A stretch of DNA of 64,000 nt from Microbacterium sp. XT11 (GTDB lineage Bacteria > Actinomycetota > Actinomycetes > Actinomycetales > Microbacteriaceae): the NCBI RefSeq assembly GCF_001513675.1, contig NZ_CP013859.1, forward strand, positions 1,303,081 through 1,367,080, in the 5' to 3' direction. The notes beneath the pieces are model-generated. The model was not told the DNA's origin, did not search any database, and was given only the letters and a program-made list of their open reading frames with translations. This document shows positions 9,116 to 17,417 of the stretch, piece by piece. Position numbers and translations under genes: made by a program. Positions within the stretch are counted from its first letter, which is position 1. Every line of letters starts with the position of its first letter.

Positions 9116-10081
9116 ATGACCATCGCGAACGAACAGGCCGCGTGGTTCGCCGAGACGTTCTCGATCCTCGCGGGCAACGTCGAGCAGGCGATCCTCGGCA
9201 AGCGCCATGTCGTGGAGCTCGTGCTGGCCGCCGCCATCACCGGCGGCCACGTGCTTCTCGAGGACTACCCCGGCACCGGCAAGACCGCCCTGGCGCGGTC
9301 GATTGCGCAGACCATCAACGGCACGAGCTCGCGCATCCAGTTCACGCCCGACCTGCTTCCGGGCGACGTCACGGGCATCACCGTGTACGACCAGAAGGAG
9401 GGCGTGTTCGAGTTCCATGCCGGCCCGGTCTTCGCGAACATCGTGCTCGCCGACGAGATCAACCGCGCGAGCCCGAAGACCCAGTCCGCGCTGCTCGAGG
9501 TCATGGAGGAGGCGACCGTCACGGTCGACGGCGTCTCGCGCCCGGTCGGTTCGCCGTTCCTCGTGATGGCGACGCAGAACCCCATCGAGCAGGGCGGCAC
9601 CTATCGCCTGCCGGAGGCGCAGCTCGACCGCTTCATGATCAAGACGTCGATCGGCTACCCCGACGACGCCGCGACCATGCGCATCCTGCAGGGCGCCGCC
9701 GTGCCCAAGCCGCCGCTGCAGGGCATCGCGGGAACCGACACGATCCTCACCATGGGTGAGCTCGCACGCGGCGTGTACGTGAACCCCCTCATCTCCGACT
9801 ACATCATGCGCATCGTGGACGCGACGCGCCGCGCCTCCGAGGTGCGGCTGGGCGTGAGCGTGCGCGGCGCGCTTGCATTGTCGCGCATGGTCATGACCTG
9901 GGCGGCGAAGTCAGGCCGCACGTACGTGACGCCCGACGACGTGCGCGACCTCGCCGTGGTCACGCTCGCCCACCGCCTCGTGCTCGAGCCGGAGGCGGAG
10001 TTCGACGGAGTGACGGCGGTGGCGGTCATCGGGCAGATCCTGCTCGATGTGGAACCGCCCCGCGAGAACGGCACTGCGTGA
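9116..10081 (+). CDS. MoxR-family AAA+ ATPase
   Basis: Cytosolic AAA+ ATPase of 321 aa, typical length for MoxR proteins, which act as chaperones in assembly or activation of partner complexes. Walker A is YPGTGKTA (51-58), Walker B is IVLADEINRA (D113, E114), and the MoxR signatures IQFTPDLLPGDVTG and TQNPIEQGGTYRLPEAQ are complete. An AGGAAGG site precedes ATG 9116. The 76-bp gap after the giant gene is the only sizeable break in this operon. Its GTGA overlap with the DUF58 gene reflects the conserved MoxR-DUF58-transglutaminase arrangement. A paralogue lies at 29752. Confidence 0.93.
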   Translation: MTIANEQAAWFAETFSILAGNVEQAILGKRHVVELVLAAAITGGHVLLEDYPGTGKTALARSIAQTINGTSSRIQFTPDLLPGDVTGITVYDQKEGVFEFHAGPVFANIVLADEINRASPKTQSALLEVMEEATVTVDGVSRPVGSPFLVMATQNPIEQGGTYRLPEAQLDRFMIKTSIGYPDDAATMRILQGAAVPKPPLQGIAGTDTILTMGELARGVYVNPLISDYIMRIVDATRRASEVRLGVSVRGALALSRMVMTWAAKSGRTYVTPDDVRDLAVVTLAHRLVLEPEAEFDGVTAVAVIGQILLDVEPPRENGTA

Positions 10082-11466
10082 GCACCAGCCACGATCCGCG
10101 CCTCACGCGCACCGCCGCACGAACGAGCACGTCCACCAGGACGAGCACGTCCACCCGCACGTCGACGGTCACGCGGTACGACCGTACGCGCCGAGGACCC
10201 GTGCGCGGTGCGGTGGTGGGCACGCGACGGATGCTGCGCCGCACGGGTCGCGTGCTGCGCCGCCTGCTGACGTGGGTGAGCGAGACCGTGACGACCGCCG
10301 GCCTGCTCGTCAGCGTCGCCGCGGTGCTCGGAGCCGCGGGAGGGCTTGCGTTCGGGTGGGTCGAGGCGTGGGCGGTGGCCACGATCGCCGTCGTGCTGCT
10401 GGTGCTGTGCGTGCCTTTCGTGCTCGGGGCGCACGACTACCGCATCACCCTCGCGCTCGACCGTGACCGCGTGGTGGCAGGGACCGAGATCGGTGCCGTG
10501 CTCGACGTGCGCAACAACGGACGGAGGCTGGCGCTCCCCGGCGTGGTCGATGTGCCCGTCGGCGACGGGCTCGTCGAGGCGCACGTGCCGCTGCTGCGTC
10601 CCGATGGCCATCACCGCGAGGAGCTGTCGATCGCCGCCCGCCGACGGGGCATCATCGACGTCGGGCCGATGACGATCACGCGCGGCGATCCGCTCGGCAT
10701 CCTCCGGCGCGAGCTGAGCTGGCCCGAGGTGCAGCGGATCCACGTGCACCCCGTGACAGTCCCCATCCCGAGCACCAGCGCTGGGCTGATCCGCGACCTG
10801 GAGGGCACGCCCAGCACCACTCTGGTCGACGCCGATCTGTCGTTCCACGCCGTGCGCGAGTACGTCGTCGGCGACTCGCAGCGGCACGTGCACTGGAAGT
10901 CGACGGCGAAGACCGGTCGCCTCATGGTGCGCCAATACGAGGAGTCGCGGCACGCGCGCATCGCGATCGTGCTCGACCTCGCGGCGGACTCGTACGAGAG
11001 CGACGACGAGTTCGAAGCGACCGTGAGCGCCGCGGCATCCCTCGCCCTGCAGGGCGTGTTCGAGGGGCGAGATGTGCTGTTCGCGGTCAGCAACGAGATC
11101 CCCGAGCACTCGCGCACCGAGGTGCTGTCGATCCGTGCGCTGCCGACCGCCACGCCGCGGTCGCTGCTCGACGCGACGTGCGCGATCGAAGCGGGTGAGC
11201 ATGTCATGCGGCTCGAGGCCGTCACGGCGCTCACGGTGCAGTCGTACCCCGATCTCTCGATCGCCTTCCTGCTGACGGGGTCGCGGATGCCGCTCGAGCG
11301 GATGCGTCATGCCGCGGTCACGATGCCCGCGGCGGTGGAGACCGTCGCGGTGCGCGCCGAGCTCGGTCAGGAACCCAGCCTGCGCAACGCGAAGGAGCTG
11401 TCGGTCCTCACCCTGGGTGCGCTCGGCGACCTGCCGCACATGCTCGCGAGAGGGGTGCTGAAGTGA
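10078..11466 (+). CDS. DUF58-domain membrane protein
   Basis: Protein of 462 aa. A Ser/Thr/Arg-rich N-terminal tail of about 45 residues (a TSTRTSTSTRTST run) precedes two closely spaced transmembrane helices (around 75-115). A beta-rich stretch and the DUF58 core follow, with its characteristic segment REYVVGDSQRHVHWKSTAKT and a vWA-like remainder. The start is GTG 10078, overlapping the MoxR stop as GTGA. DUF58 proteins are thought to be targets of the adjacent MoxR ATPase; the role here is unknown. The Thr-rich cytoplasmic tail could be a kinase substrate (inference). The paralogue at 30723 lacks this tail. Confidence 0.9.
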   Translation: MSTSHDPRLTRTAARTSTSTRTSTSTRTSTVTRYDRTRRGPVRGAVVGTRRMLRRTGRVLRRLLTWVSETVTTAGLLVSVAAVLGAAGGLAFGWVEAWAVATIAVVLLVLCVPFVLGAHDYRITLALDRDRVVAGTEIGAVLDVRNNGRRLALPGVVDVPVGDGLVEAHVPLLRPDGHHREELSIAARRRGIIDVGPMTITRGDPLGILRRELSWPEVQRIHVHPVTVPIPSTSAGLIRDLEGTPSTTLVDADLSFHAVREYVVGDSQRHVHWKSTAKTGRLMVRQYEESRHARIAIVLDLAADSYESDDEFEATVSAAASLALQGVFEGRDVLFAVSNEIPEHSRTEVLSIRALPTATPRSLLDATCAIEAGEHVMRLEAVTALTVQSYPDLSIAFLLTGSRMPLERMRHAAVTMPAAVETVAVRAELGQEPSLRNAKELSVLTLGALGDLPHMLARGVLK

Positions 11467-14024
11467 ACGCGCGCACGCCGCAGCAGCGGCCCGGCGCCGC
11501 CGGGCGGCAGGGTCCGGGGGCGGGCGACGGCCTGTTCCCCGCCCCTGCGGTGTGGGGGCTCGCCTTCGTCGTGGTGGGCGTGGCGCTGGCGACCGCTGCG
11601 GCGTGGCCGCTGTACGAGGCGCCCCGGGCGCTGCTCGTGGGACTCGGCGGCGGCGCGATCGGCATGGCGGTGGCCGTGGTGTCTCGCCTGCTGCGGTGGG
11701 GTCCGCTCCTCGCGAGCGTGCTCGCGGGCCTCGTGTATGTCGTCGTCGCGGCTCCCTTCGCGGTGCCGTCGTCGCTGTCGTCGCCGAGCGCTTTCCTCGG
11801 CGGAGTGCGGGATGCCGTGCTCGGCGTCGCGCTCGGGTGGAAGCAGATCCTCACACTCGCCCCGCCGCTGGGCGAGTACCAGGCCGTGCTGGTCCCGTTC
11901 CTCGTGGTCGTGTACGTCGGAGCCTTCGTCGCCGCGCTGCTCGTGCTCGATCGTCGGCGTCGCGCGGCGCTGTCTGTGGTCGTCGTCGCGGCGATGAGCG
12001 TGTTCGGCATCGCGTTCGGCGCCTCGGCGACCAGCGCCCCGCTGCGGCTGGGCGGCATCGTGCTGCCGGCGCCTCGCGAGTGGGCCGTCGGCGTCGCGGT
12101 CTTCCTCTGCGGTCTCGTGTTCCTCATCGGCCGGGCGCGGCTCGAGCGCTCGCGTGCGCTGCGCGCTGTCGCCGCGCAGAACGTGAGCCGCCGCGCGACC
12201 CCGGTCTGGCTGCGCATCCGTCGGCATCTTCTGGCGGGCGCTCTCGTCGTCGTCGCCCTCGTCGCAGGCGTAGCGGTCGCGCCCGCCGCGGCGGGCTGGG
12301 GCGACCGCTCGGTGCTGCGTGACGCCGTCGAACCGCTCGTCGTGGTGCGGCAGCAGCCGAGTCCGCTCGCCGAATACCGCTCCTGGTTCACGGCCGACAA
12401 GCTCGACGAGACCGTCGTGACGGTCGAGGGGGATCAGCACGGCATCGACCGCCTCCGCATCGCGACCCTCGACGCGTACGACGGCCAGGACTTCCATGTC
12501 GGAGCAGACGTGCGGTTCTCGCGCCTGCCGCGCGCTGCCGGTCCGGGAGGCGACCGGGCGCGGCTGACGCTGACGATCGGCGATGCCTACAGCGGCATCT
12601 GGGTTCCGGCACCGGCCCACCTCGCCCAGGCGCCGTCGTTCGCAGGTCGGCGGGCGGATGCTCTCGCCGACGGCTTCCACCGCGACGAGGCGGGCGACAC
12701 CGCCATCACGATCGCGAAGGCGTCGGGTGGCCGCACCGGGCTCGTCCCCGGAGACAGTTACGAGGTGCTGGCCGACGCTCCGGCATCCGCGCCGTCGCTC
12801 AGCGACGCGCAGGCCGGCGAGCCGCTGCTCGACGTTGAGGAGCATCCCGCGCTCGCGGAGTGGGCAGGCATGCAGGAGCTGCCGCGCACGGGCGGCGGAT
12901 ACCTCGAGCTCATCGATCGGCTGCGTGCGCGCGGCTACCTGTCGCACTCGCTGCTCGACGACGAGGCCGCCGCGGGCTGGACAGCCGAGCTCCGCGAGTC
13001 GGAGGGGTACTCGTTCGCCGCGAGCTACGCCGGTCATTCCACCGCCCGTATCGAGGAGCTCTTCGCCTCGCTCGTCGAGCAGCAGCGCCGCGCCGGGGCC
13101 GACGCGTCGCCCGACATGCTCGTGGCGGCCGTGGGCGACGATGAGCAGTTCGCCACGGCGGCCGCGCTGCTGGCGCGGCTGTGGGGCTTCGAGTCGCGCG
13201 TGGTGCTCGGGGTGCGGCTCGCCGCGGCGGAGGAGGTGCCGGGCGTGCCGGCGTGCGACACGGTCTGCACCGGACGCAACATGACGGCGTGGACCGAGGT
13301 GCGCGAGCCGGGCGGCGCATGGGTCGCGGTCGATGCCACGCCGCAGTTCGCGCAGCTGCCGAGTCTCATCACCGAGGGAGAACAGCTGCCAGAGCATCCG
13401 ACCGTTCCGGAGCAACCCCGCTCTGAAGCGCTGGATCCGCCGCAGGCGCAGAGCGACTCGCGTTCGAGCGATGTTCCGGCCGAGCAGGCGACGACCGACG
13501 GTCTCGCGGCGTTCTTCGCGATCGCCCGGGTCGTGGGTCTGAGCCTCGCCGGTCTGCTGCTGCTCGTGCTCCCGCTGCTCGTGATCCTCGCCGCGAAGTG
13601 CGTGCGCGGGCGAGCGCGACGCGGCGCCGCCGACCCAGAGGTGCGCCTCGTGGCGGCATGGGAGGAACTGACCGACCTGTACGCCGACAACGATGTGCCC
13701 CTCGGCCCCGGTACGCGCGTGCAGAGCGCCGAGGCCTCGGGCAGCGCCGCGGCGGTGCGCCTGGCCGCGCTCGTCGATCGCGGGGTGTTCTCGGCGCATC
13801 CGCCCGCTGCTGCGGATGCCGCGCAGGCGTGGGAGGTCGTCGACGCGGAGCGGGCGCGGTTGCGCAAGGGGAACACGTGGTGGCGTTCGCTGCGTGCCGC
13901 GCTCGGGTTGCGGTCGTTCCTCTCACGGCTCGCTCCGCGCAGCCGCGGGGCGTCGTCAGGACGCCACCTCGCAGTCGGTACGCTCGCAGTGGCCGGTGAA
14001 TACCGGAATGAGGAGGATGAATGA
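11463..14024 (+). CDS. Transglutaminase-like membrane protein, active site lost
   Basis: Integral membrane protein of 853 aa with about six N-terminal helices (to residue 290), a large outer domain and one C-terminal helix (about 680-705) before a basic cytoplasmic tail. The transglutaminase-like fold is recognisable, but catalytic residues are not conserved. The usual CEQF reads DEQF (about residue 558, Cys to Asp), the HAW motif reads TAW (about 605, His to Thr), and only the Asp of VDATP (about 622) remains. It is therefore probably a non-enzymatic peptide- or protein-binding module. The start is GTG 11463, overlapping the DUF58 stop. It corresponds to Tgm in the bifidobacterial PFNA order; its paralogue at 31985 is also degenerate. 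Confidence 0.87.
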   Translation: MNARTPQQRPGAAGRQGPGAGDGLFPAPAVWGLAFVVVGVALATAAAWPLYEAPRALLVGLGGGAIGMAVAVVSRLLRWGPLLASVLAGLVYVVVAAPFAVPSSLSSPSAFLGGVRDAVLGVALGWKQILTLAPPLGEYQAVLVPFLVVVYVGAFVAALLVLDRRRRAALSVVVVAAMSVFGIAFGASATSAPLRLGGIVLPAPREWAVGVAVFLCGLVFLIGRARLERSRALRAVAAQNVSRRATPVWLRIRRHLLAGALVVVALVAGVAVAPAAAGWGDRSVLRDAVEPLVVVRQQPSPLAEYRSWFTADKLDETVVTVEGDQHGIDRLRIATLDAYDGQDFHVGADVRFSRLPRAAGPGGDRARLTLTIGDAYSGIWVPAPAHLAQAPSFAGRRADALADGFHRDEAGDTAITIAKASGGRTGLVPGDSYEVLADAPASAPSLSDAQAGEPLLDVEEHPALAEWAGMQELPRTGGGYLELIDRLRARGYLSHSLLDDEAAAGWTAELRESEGYSFAASYAGHSTARIEELFASLVEQQRRAGADASPDMLVAAVGDDEQFATAAALLARLWGFESRVVLGVRLAAAEEVPGVPACDTVCTGRNMTAWTEVREPGGAWVAVDATPQFAQLPSLITEGEQLPEHPTVPEQPRSEALDPPQAQSDSRSSDVPAEQATTDGLAAFFAIARVVGLSLAGLLLLVLPLLVILAAKCVRGRARRGAADPEVRLVAAWEELTDLYADNDVPLGPGTRVQSAEASGSAAAVRLAALVDRGVFSAHPPAAADAAQAWEVVDAERARLRKGNTWWRSLRAALGLRSFLSRLAPRSRGASSGRHLAVGTLAVAGEYRNEEDE

Positions 14025-15772
14025 GCGCGGACGCAGGCCAGGTTCTCATGGCGGAGGGCGGCGCAGCGGGGTCGATCGCGGCTCTGCTCGTGGTCTGGCT
14101 GGTGACCCTTCTCATCGGGCTCGGCCTTTACTTGTGGTACGCGATCGCCCTCTCGAAGCTCTTCCCGCGGCTCGGTGAGCAGGGGTGGAAGGGCTGGGTG
14201 CCGGTCCTCAACGAGGCGACCATCCTGTCGGCCGGTGGCCGGCCGGCGTGGAACGTCGTCTTCTACTTCATTCCGATCGTCCAGCTCTACGGGCTCTACC
14301 TCAAGGTGCTCGCCACGCACAGCATCAACCGGCGCTTCGGTCGCGGCGCCGGGGCCACCGTGCTCGCGATCCTGCTTCCGCCCGTCTGGGCAACCCTGTT
14401 GGCGTGGGGCGCTCCGCCGTACCCCGAGGCCGATCGCCTCGCCAGCCTGCAGCACGGTCCGCGTCGACAGGGCACGGATGCCGTGCGCGGGGGCGCGGCG
14501 CAGGGCTACCTCGCGCCGCCGCTTCCTCCGCAGGGTGGCGGCGCGGGGCGGCCCGCAGCGGGGTTTGCCCCGGGCGCTCCGGCGCCCCACGGCGCGTCAG
14601 GGTTCCCGAGCGTGCCGGCTCCGTACGGTGGCCCCGGCACGGCGGATGCTCCTGCGCACCAGCGCGGAGCCGCGTGGACCGGCGATCTCGCCACCGACAT
14701 GACCATCCCCGCACCGCATCGTGCGGAGCCCGCACCGCCGGCACCGGCGCTCCCTGTGCCGCAGGGTCTCATCGAGTCCGTGCCCGGCGTCGCTGCGCCG
14801 GCTTCGGTCCCGCAGCCGCCTGCGCCGGCTTCGGCCCCGCAACCACCCGCGCCGGCTTCCGCCCCGCAACCACCCGCGCCGGCCGCGCCGCAGCCGCCGG
14901 CCGCCTCGCTGACCGCTGCGTACCCGCCTGCCCCGGTGGCCCCGCAGCCGCCCGCGTATCACTCGCGGCTTGTTGAGCCGCAGCCTGCGGCCCCTCAGCC
15001 GCCTGCCGCCGCACCGCAGCCTGCGGCCCCGCAGCCGCCTGCCGCGTCGCAGCCGCCTGCGGCCCCGCAGCCGCCTGCCGCGTCGCAGCCGCCTGCCGCC
15101 CCGCAGCCGCCTGCCGCACCGCAGCCCCCGGCCGCGGAGCCGGCCGCACCCCAGCACCTGCGGGTCGAGCCGCAGCCGTACGCATACCCGTCGGCGCCGC
15201 AGGAACAGACTTCGGCTGAGGCTGAGCCCCCCGTTGAGCCCGCAGCCGCCCCCTGGTCCGCTGCTCCGGGCGAGCAGCGGCTTCGGTCAGCGGCATCCGC
15301 CCCCCGCTCGGAGGGACGGTCGACGATCCAGCCGGTGCCGATCTCGCTGCCCGTCCCCGACCCCGCACCCGCGCCCCTCGCGGCGAAGCCGCAGGACGAT
15401 GACGACGACCTCGAGGCGACCGTCATCGTGTCGCGGCGTCGCGGGGTGCGTCGGGTGCTCGTCCTCGATGACGGGCGTCGCTTCGTGCTCTCTGCGACGA
15501 GCATCGTGATCGGCCGCAACCCCGAGGGGGAGCCGGGCGAGCAGCTGCTGTCGATCCCCGACAAGACCCGTACGCTCTCGAAGACCCACGCGCGCCTCAT
15601 GGTGCAGGGCGACGAGTGGCGGCTCACGGACCTGCACTCCACGAACGGCGTCGTGGTCGTCGCAGACGACGGGCATGAGACCCTGCTCGACCCGGGCGAG
15701 AGCGTGACGGGCACCGGGCGCTTCATCCTCGGCGAGGTCGGCATGCACGTCGATGTGGAGTCCGGTTCGTGA
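14021..15772 (+). CDS. Membrane protein with C-terminal FHA domain (DUF5684-like N-terminus)
   Basis: A 583-aa protein in three parts. The first 130 residues hold several hydrophobic helices with the GWKGWVPVLNEA and GRPAW motifs of DUF5684-like proteins. A long low-complexity Ala/Pro/Gln linker (QPPA repeats, about 165-400) follows, and residues 490-580 form an FHA domain. All phosphothreonine-binding signatures are intact: GRN, SKTH and STNG. Just before the FHA domain is DDDDLEATVIVSRRR, resembling the phosphorylated N-terminal threonine motif of GarA/OdhI-type FHA proteins. An AGGAGG site at 14011 precedes ATG 14021. Likely a phosphorylation-controlled membrane scaffold for the neighbouring kinase and phosphatase. 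Confidence 0.87.
   Translation: MSADAGQVLMAEGGAAGSIAALLVVWLVTLLIGLGLYLWYAIALSKLFPRLGEQGWKGWVPVLNEATILSAGGRPAWNVVFYFIPIVQLYGLYLKVLATHSINRRFGRGAGATVLAILLPPVWATLLAWGAPPYPEADRLASLQHGPRRQGTDAVRGGAAQGYLAPPLPPQGGGAGRPAAGFAPGAPAPHGASGFPSVPAPYGGPGTADAPAHQRGAAWTGDLATDMTIPAPHRAEPAPPAPALPVPQGLIESVPGVAAPASVPQPPAPASAPQPPAPASAPQPPAPAAPQPPAASLTAAYPPAPVAPQPPAYHSRLVEPQPAAPQPPAAAPQPAAPQPPAASQPPAAPQPPAASQPPAAPQPPAAPQPPAAEPAAPQHLRVEPQPYAYPSAPQEQTSAEAEPPVEPAAAPWSAAPGEQRLRSAASAPRSEGRSTIQPVPISLPVPDPAPAPLAAKPQDDDDDLEATVIVSRRRGVRRVLVLDDGRRFVLSATSIVIGRNPEGEPGEQLLSIPDKTRTLSKTHARLMVQGDEWRLTDLHSTNGVVVVADDGHETLLDPGESVTGTGRFILGEVGMHVDVESGS
14806..15131 (+). repeat. In-frame QPPA/APQPPAPAS coding repeats
   Basis: Short in-frame tandem repeats in the linker of the membrane-FHA protein. 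First come about three 27-bp units coding APQPPAPAS (14806-14895), then after a gap a run of 18-bp units coding PQPPAA or SQPPAA (about 14983-15131). They make a flexible Ala/Pro linker, and such repeats are prone to copy-number change. Confidence 0.75.
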
Positions 15773-16599
15773 CGCTCTCCTCCGTGATCCTGAACGTCGC
15801 GTCGCTGACCGACGTCGGTCTCACGCGCGCTGTCAACGAGGACTCCGTGCTCGCCGCGTCACCGGTCTTCCTCGTCGCCGACGGCATGGGCGGACACGAC
15901 GCCGGCGATCGGGCCAGCCAGGCGGTCGTCGAGGCGTTCCAGCCGCTCGGCGGACACGAGGTCTCCACCGCCGACATCGGTGCGGCACTCGCGCGGGCGA
16001 ACGGTGCTGTTTCGGCGATCTCCGCCCAGCACGCCCGCGGAGCCGGCAGCACGGTGGCGGCGGTCGCGCTCATCGAGCACGAGGGCGTGCCGCACTGGCT
16101 CGTGTTCAACGTGGGCGACTCGCGCGTGTACCGTCATCACGACACCGAACTCGACCAGCTGACGATCGATCACTCGCTCGGCCAGGAGCTCGTCGACGCG
16201 GGAGAGCTTCGCGCGGAGGACATGGCGACCTTCGCGCACCGCAACGTCATCACGCGCGCGATCGGTGCAGAGGAGAATCTCGCCGACAGCTGGCTCGTGC
16301 CCGTCATCGACGGCGACCGGCTGCTCATCTGCTCCGACGGCCTGAGCGGCGAGGTCAGCGACGAGAGCATCCGCGCGACGCTCACGATGTGCGGCCGTCC
16401 GGAGACGGCCGCCGCTGCGCTCGTGCGTCGTGCGAAGCAGGCGGGCGGGCGCGACAACATCTCGGTCATCGTCATCGACGTCGTAGCGGGCGGCGCGGCA
16501 CCCCCTTCCGCCGACGGAACCGACAGCCGGCAGTCGGCCGTGCACACCACGACCATGCTCGAGAGCACCACGGTGCCCGTGCGGGGACGGTCGTCATGA
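15769..16599 (+). CDS. PP2C-family Ser/Thr protein phosphatase (PrpC-like)
   Basis: Soluble 276-aa metal-dependent phosphatase expected to reverse phosphorylation by the kinase of this operon. PP2C metal and core motifs are all present: TRAVNEDS, VADGMGGHDAGDRAS, NVGDSRVYR, ICSDGLSGE and GRDNISVIV. No membrane helix is present; a Ser/Thr-rich tail of about 35 residues follows the domain. The start is GTG 15769, overlapping the upstream stop (GTGA), and the end overlaps the following ATG. Paralogous to the phosphatase at 35643. PrpC is the phosphatase of the bifidobacterial PFNA cluster. Confidence 0.93.
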   Translation: MTLSSVILNVASLTDVGLTRAVNEDSVLAASPVFLVADGMGGHDAGDRASQAVVEAFQPLGGHEVSTADIGAALARANGAVSAISAQHARGAGSTVAAVALIEHEGVPHWLVFNVGDSRVYRHHDTELDQLTIDHSLGQELVDAGELRAEDMATFAHRNVITRAIGAEENLADSWLVPVIDGDRLLICSDGLSGEVSDESIRATLTMCGRPETAAAALVRRAKQAGGRDNISVIVIDVVAGGAAPPSADGTDSRQSAVHTTTMLESTTVPVRGRSS

Positions 16600-17267
16600 C
16601 GGGGCACGAGGGGATCGACGACGAGACCGTCGTGCTGTCGCGTCGCGCCCTTCGCCGTCGCGCCGAGTCCGCGCCCACGCAGGGCACGCAGGACGAACAC
16701 TCCGACGCCGTCGAGCACGTGGACGGTCTGGACGAGCGGACGGTGGTGATGGATCGGTCGGCGCGGCCCGCGGATGCTGCGCCGGACGGGCACGCGGATG
16801 GTCTGGACGAGCGGACGGTGGTGATGGATCGGTCCGCGCTGCCGTCGGATGCCGTGCCCGCCCGCGAGACCGACGACAGCACGATGGTCGACGACAGCAC
16901 GGTGGTCGTGGACCGCACGGTGGTCGTGGACCGCACGGTGGTCGCAGACCGCTCTCGTGCTCGTCGCGAACCGCGTGGCAACGCCCCCGATCCGCTGCAC
17001 GACACGGTGCGCGTCGTGCGCGCCCCCGCGCCGGCGGCGCCGGAGACCCCGGCCATCTACAAGCCGAGGGCCGCTCCGCGTGTGCCGTCCGCTCCGCCGG
17101 CCGTCGCGAACGACATCCCGCCGACGCGGACCGCAGACGCATCCGCCCCCTCCGTGGCACGGACCAGCCGCCGGCGCAGCGTGTACGCGCTCGCGGCGAT
17201 CGGCGCGGCGGGCATCGTATCGATCGCCGGGCTCGCCCTTCTCGTCGGCGTGGCCGTCACGTCGTGA
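16596..17267 (+). CDS. Single-span membrane protein with repeated D-x-x-TVV threonine motifs
   Basis: A 223-aa protein with no recognised domain. The cytoplasmic part repeats acidic threonine motifs: IDDETVVLSRR, two copies of LDERTVVMDRSA, then DDSTMV, DDSTVVVDR, TVVVDR and TVVADR. A Pro/Ala-rich stretch and one C-terminal transmembrane helix (about 198-220) complete it. ATG 16596 overlaps the phosphatase stop (ATGA), so it is the last gene of the operon. The repeats look like clustered phosphothreonine sites for the operon kinase, offering docking points to the FHA proteins; this is inference from motif similarity to EATVIVSRR (14021 protein) and DERTILRAP (kinase 37921). Confidence 0.75.
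   Translation: MTGHEGIDDETVVLSRRALRRRAESAPTQGTQDEHSDAVEHVDGLDERTVVMDRSARPADAAPDGHADGLDERTVVMDRSALPSDAVPARETDDSTMVDDSTVVVDRTVVVDRTVVADRSRARREPRGNAPDPLHDTVRVVRAPAPAAPETPAIYKPRAAPRVPSAPPAVANDIPPTRTADASAPSVARTSRRRSVYALAAIGAAGIVSIAGLALLVGVAVTS
16725..16950 (+). repeat. In-frame repeats coding TVV motifs
   Basis: Two nearly identical 35-bp copies (16725 and 16800, 75 bases apart) code the LDERTVVMDRS motif. They are followed near 16880-16950 by 15-18 bp units coding DDST(M/V)V and VDRTVV. Protein meaning is given in the host gene entry. Confidence 0.7.
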
Positions 17268-17293
17268 CGGCGCACGGGGCGCATGCGGGCAGC

Positions 17294-17344
17294 ACCGGAT
17301 GGGGAGAACTCCCCATCCGGTCTCTCAGGGCCCGCGGTTAGACT
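17294..17344 (+). promoter_or_regulatory. Palindrome site A and -10 box of the first tandem giant gene
   Basis: A perfect inverted repeat with 13-bp arms (17294-17321, core GATGGGGAGAACTCCCCATC at 17298-17317) precedes a -10-like TAGACT at 17339-17344. No -35 hexamer is visible; its place is taken by the end of the palindrome. This is one of eight such arrangements here and fits an activator site centred near -43. It lies 27 bases after the stop of the preceding operon. Confidence 0.75.
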
Positions 17345-17417
17345 CGTCGGGTGTGCCCTGCGGCCCCGCGCCGCGGGCGCCGGACGAGCACGTGTGTGAG
17401 CGGGGGGGAGCCGCGGG

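Noticed and set aside
14806..15131. Regular repeats considered as a CRISPR array
   Set aside because: Units are short, contiguous, in frame and code QPPA; there are no spacers.
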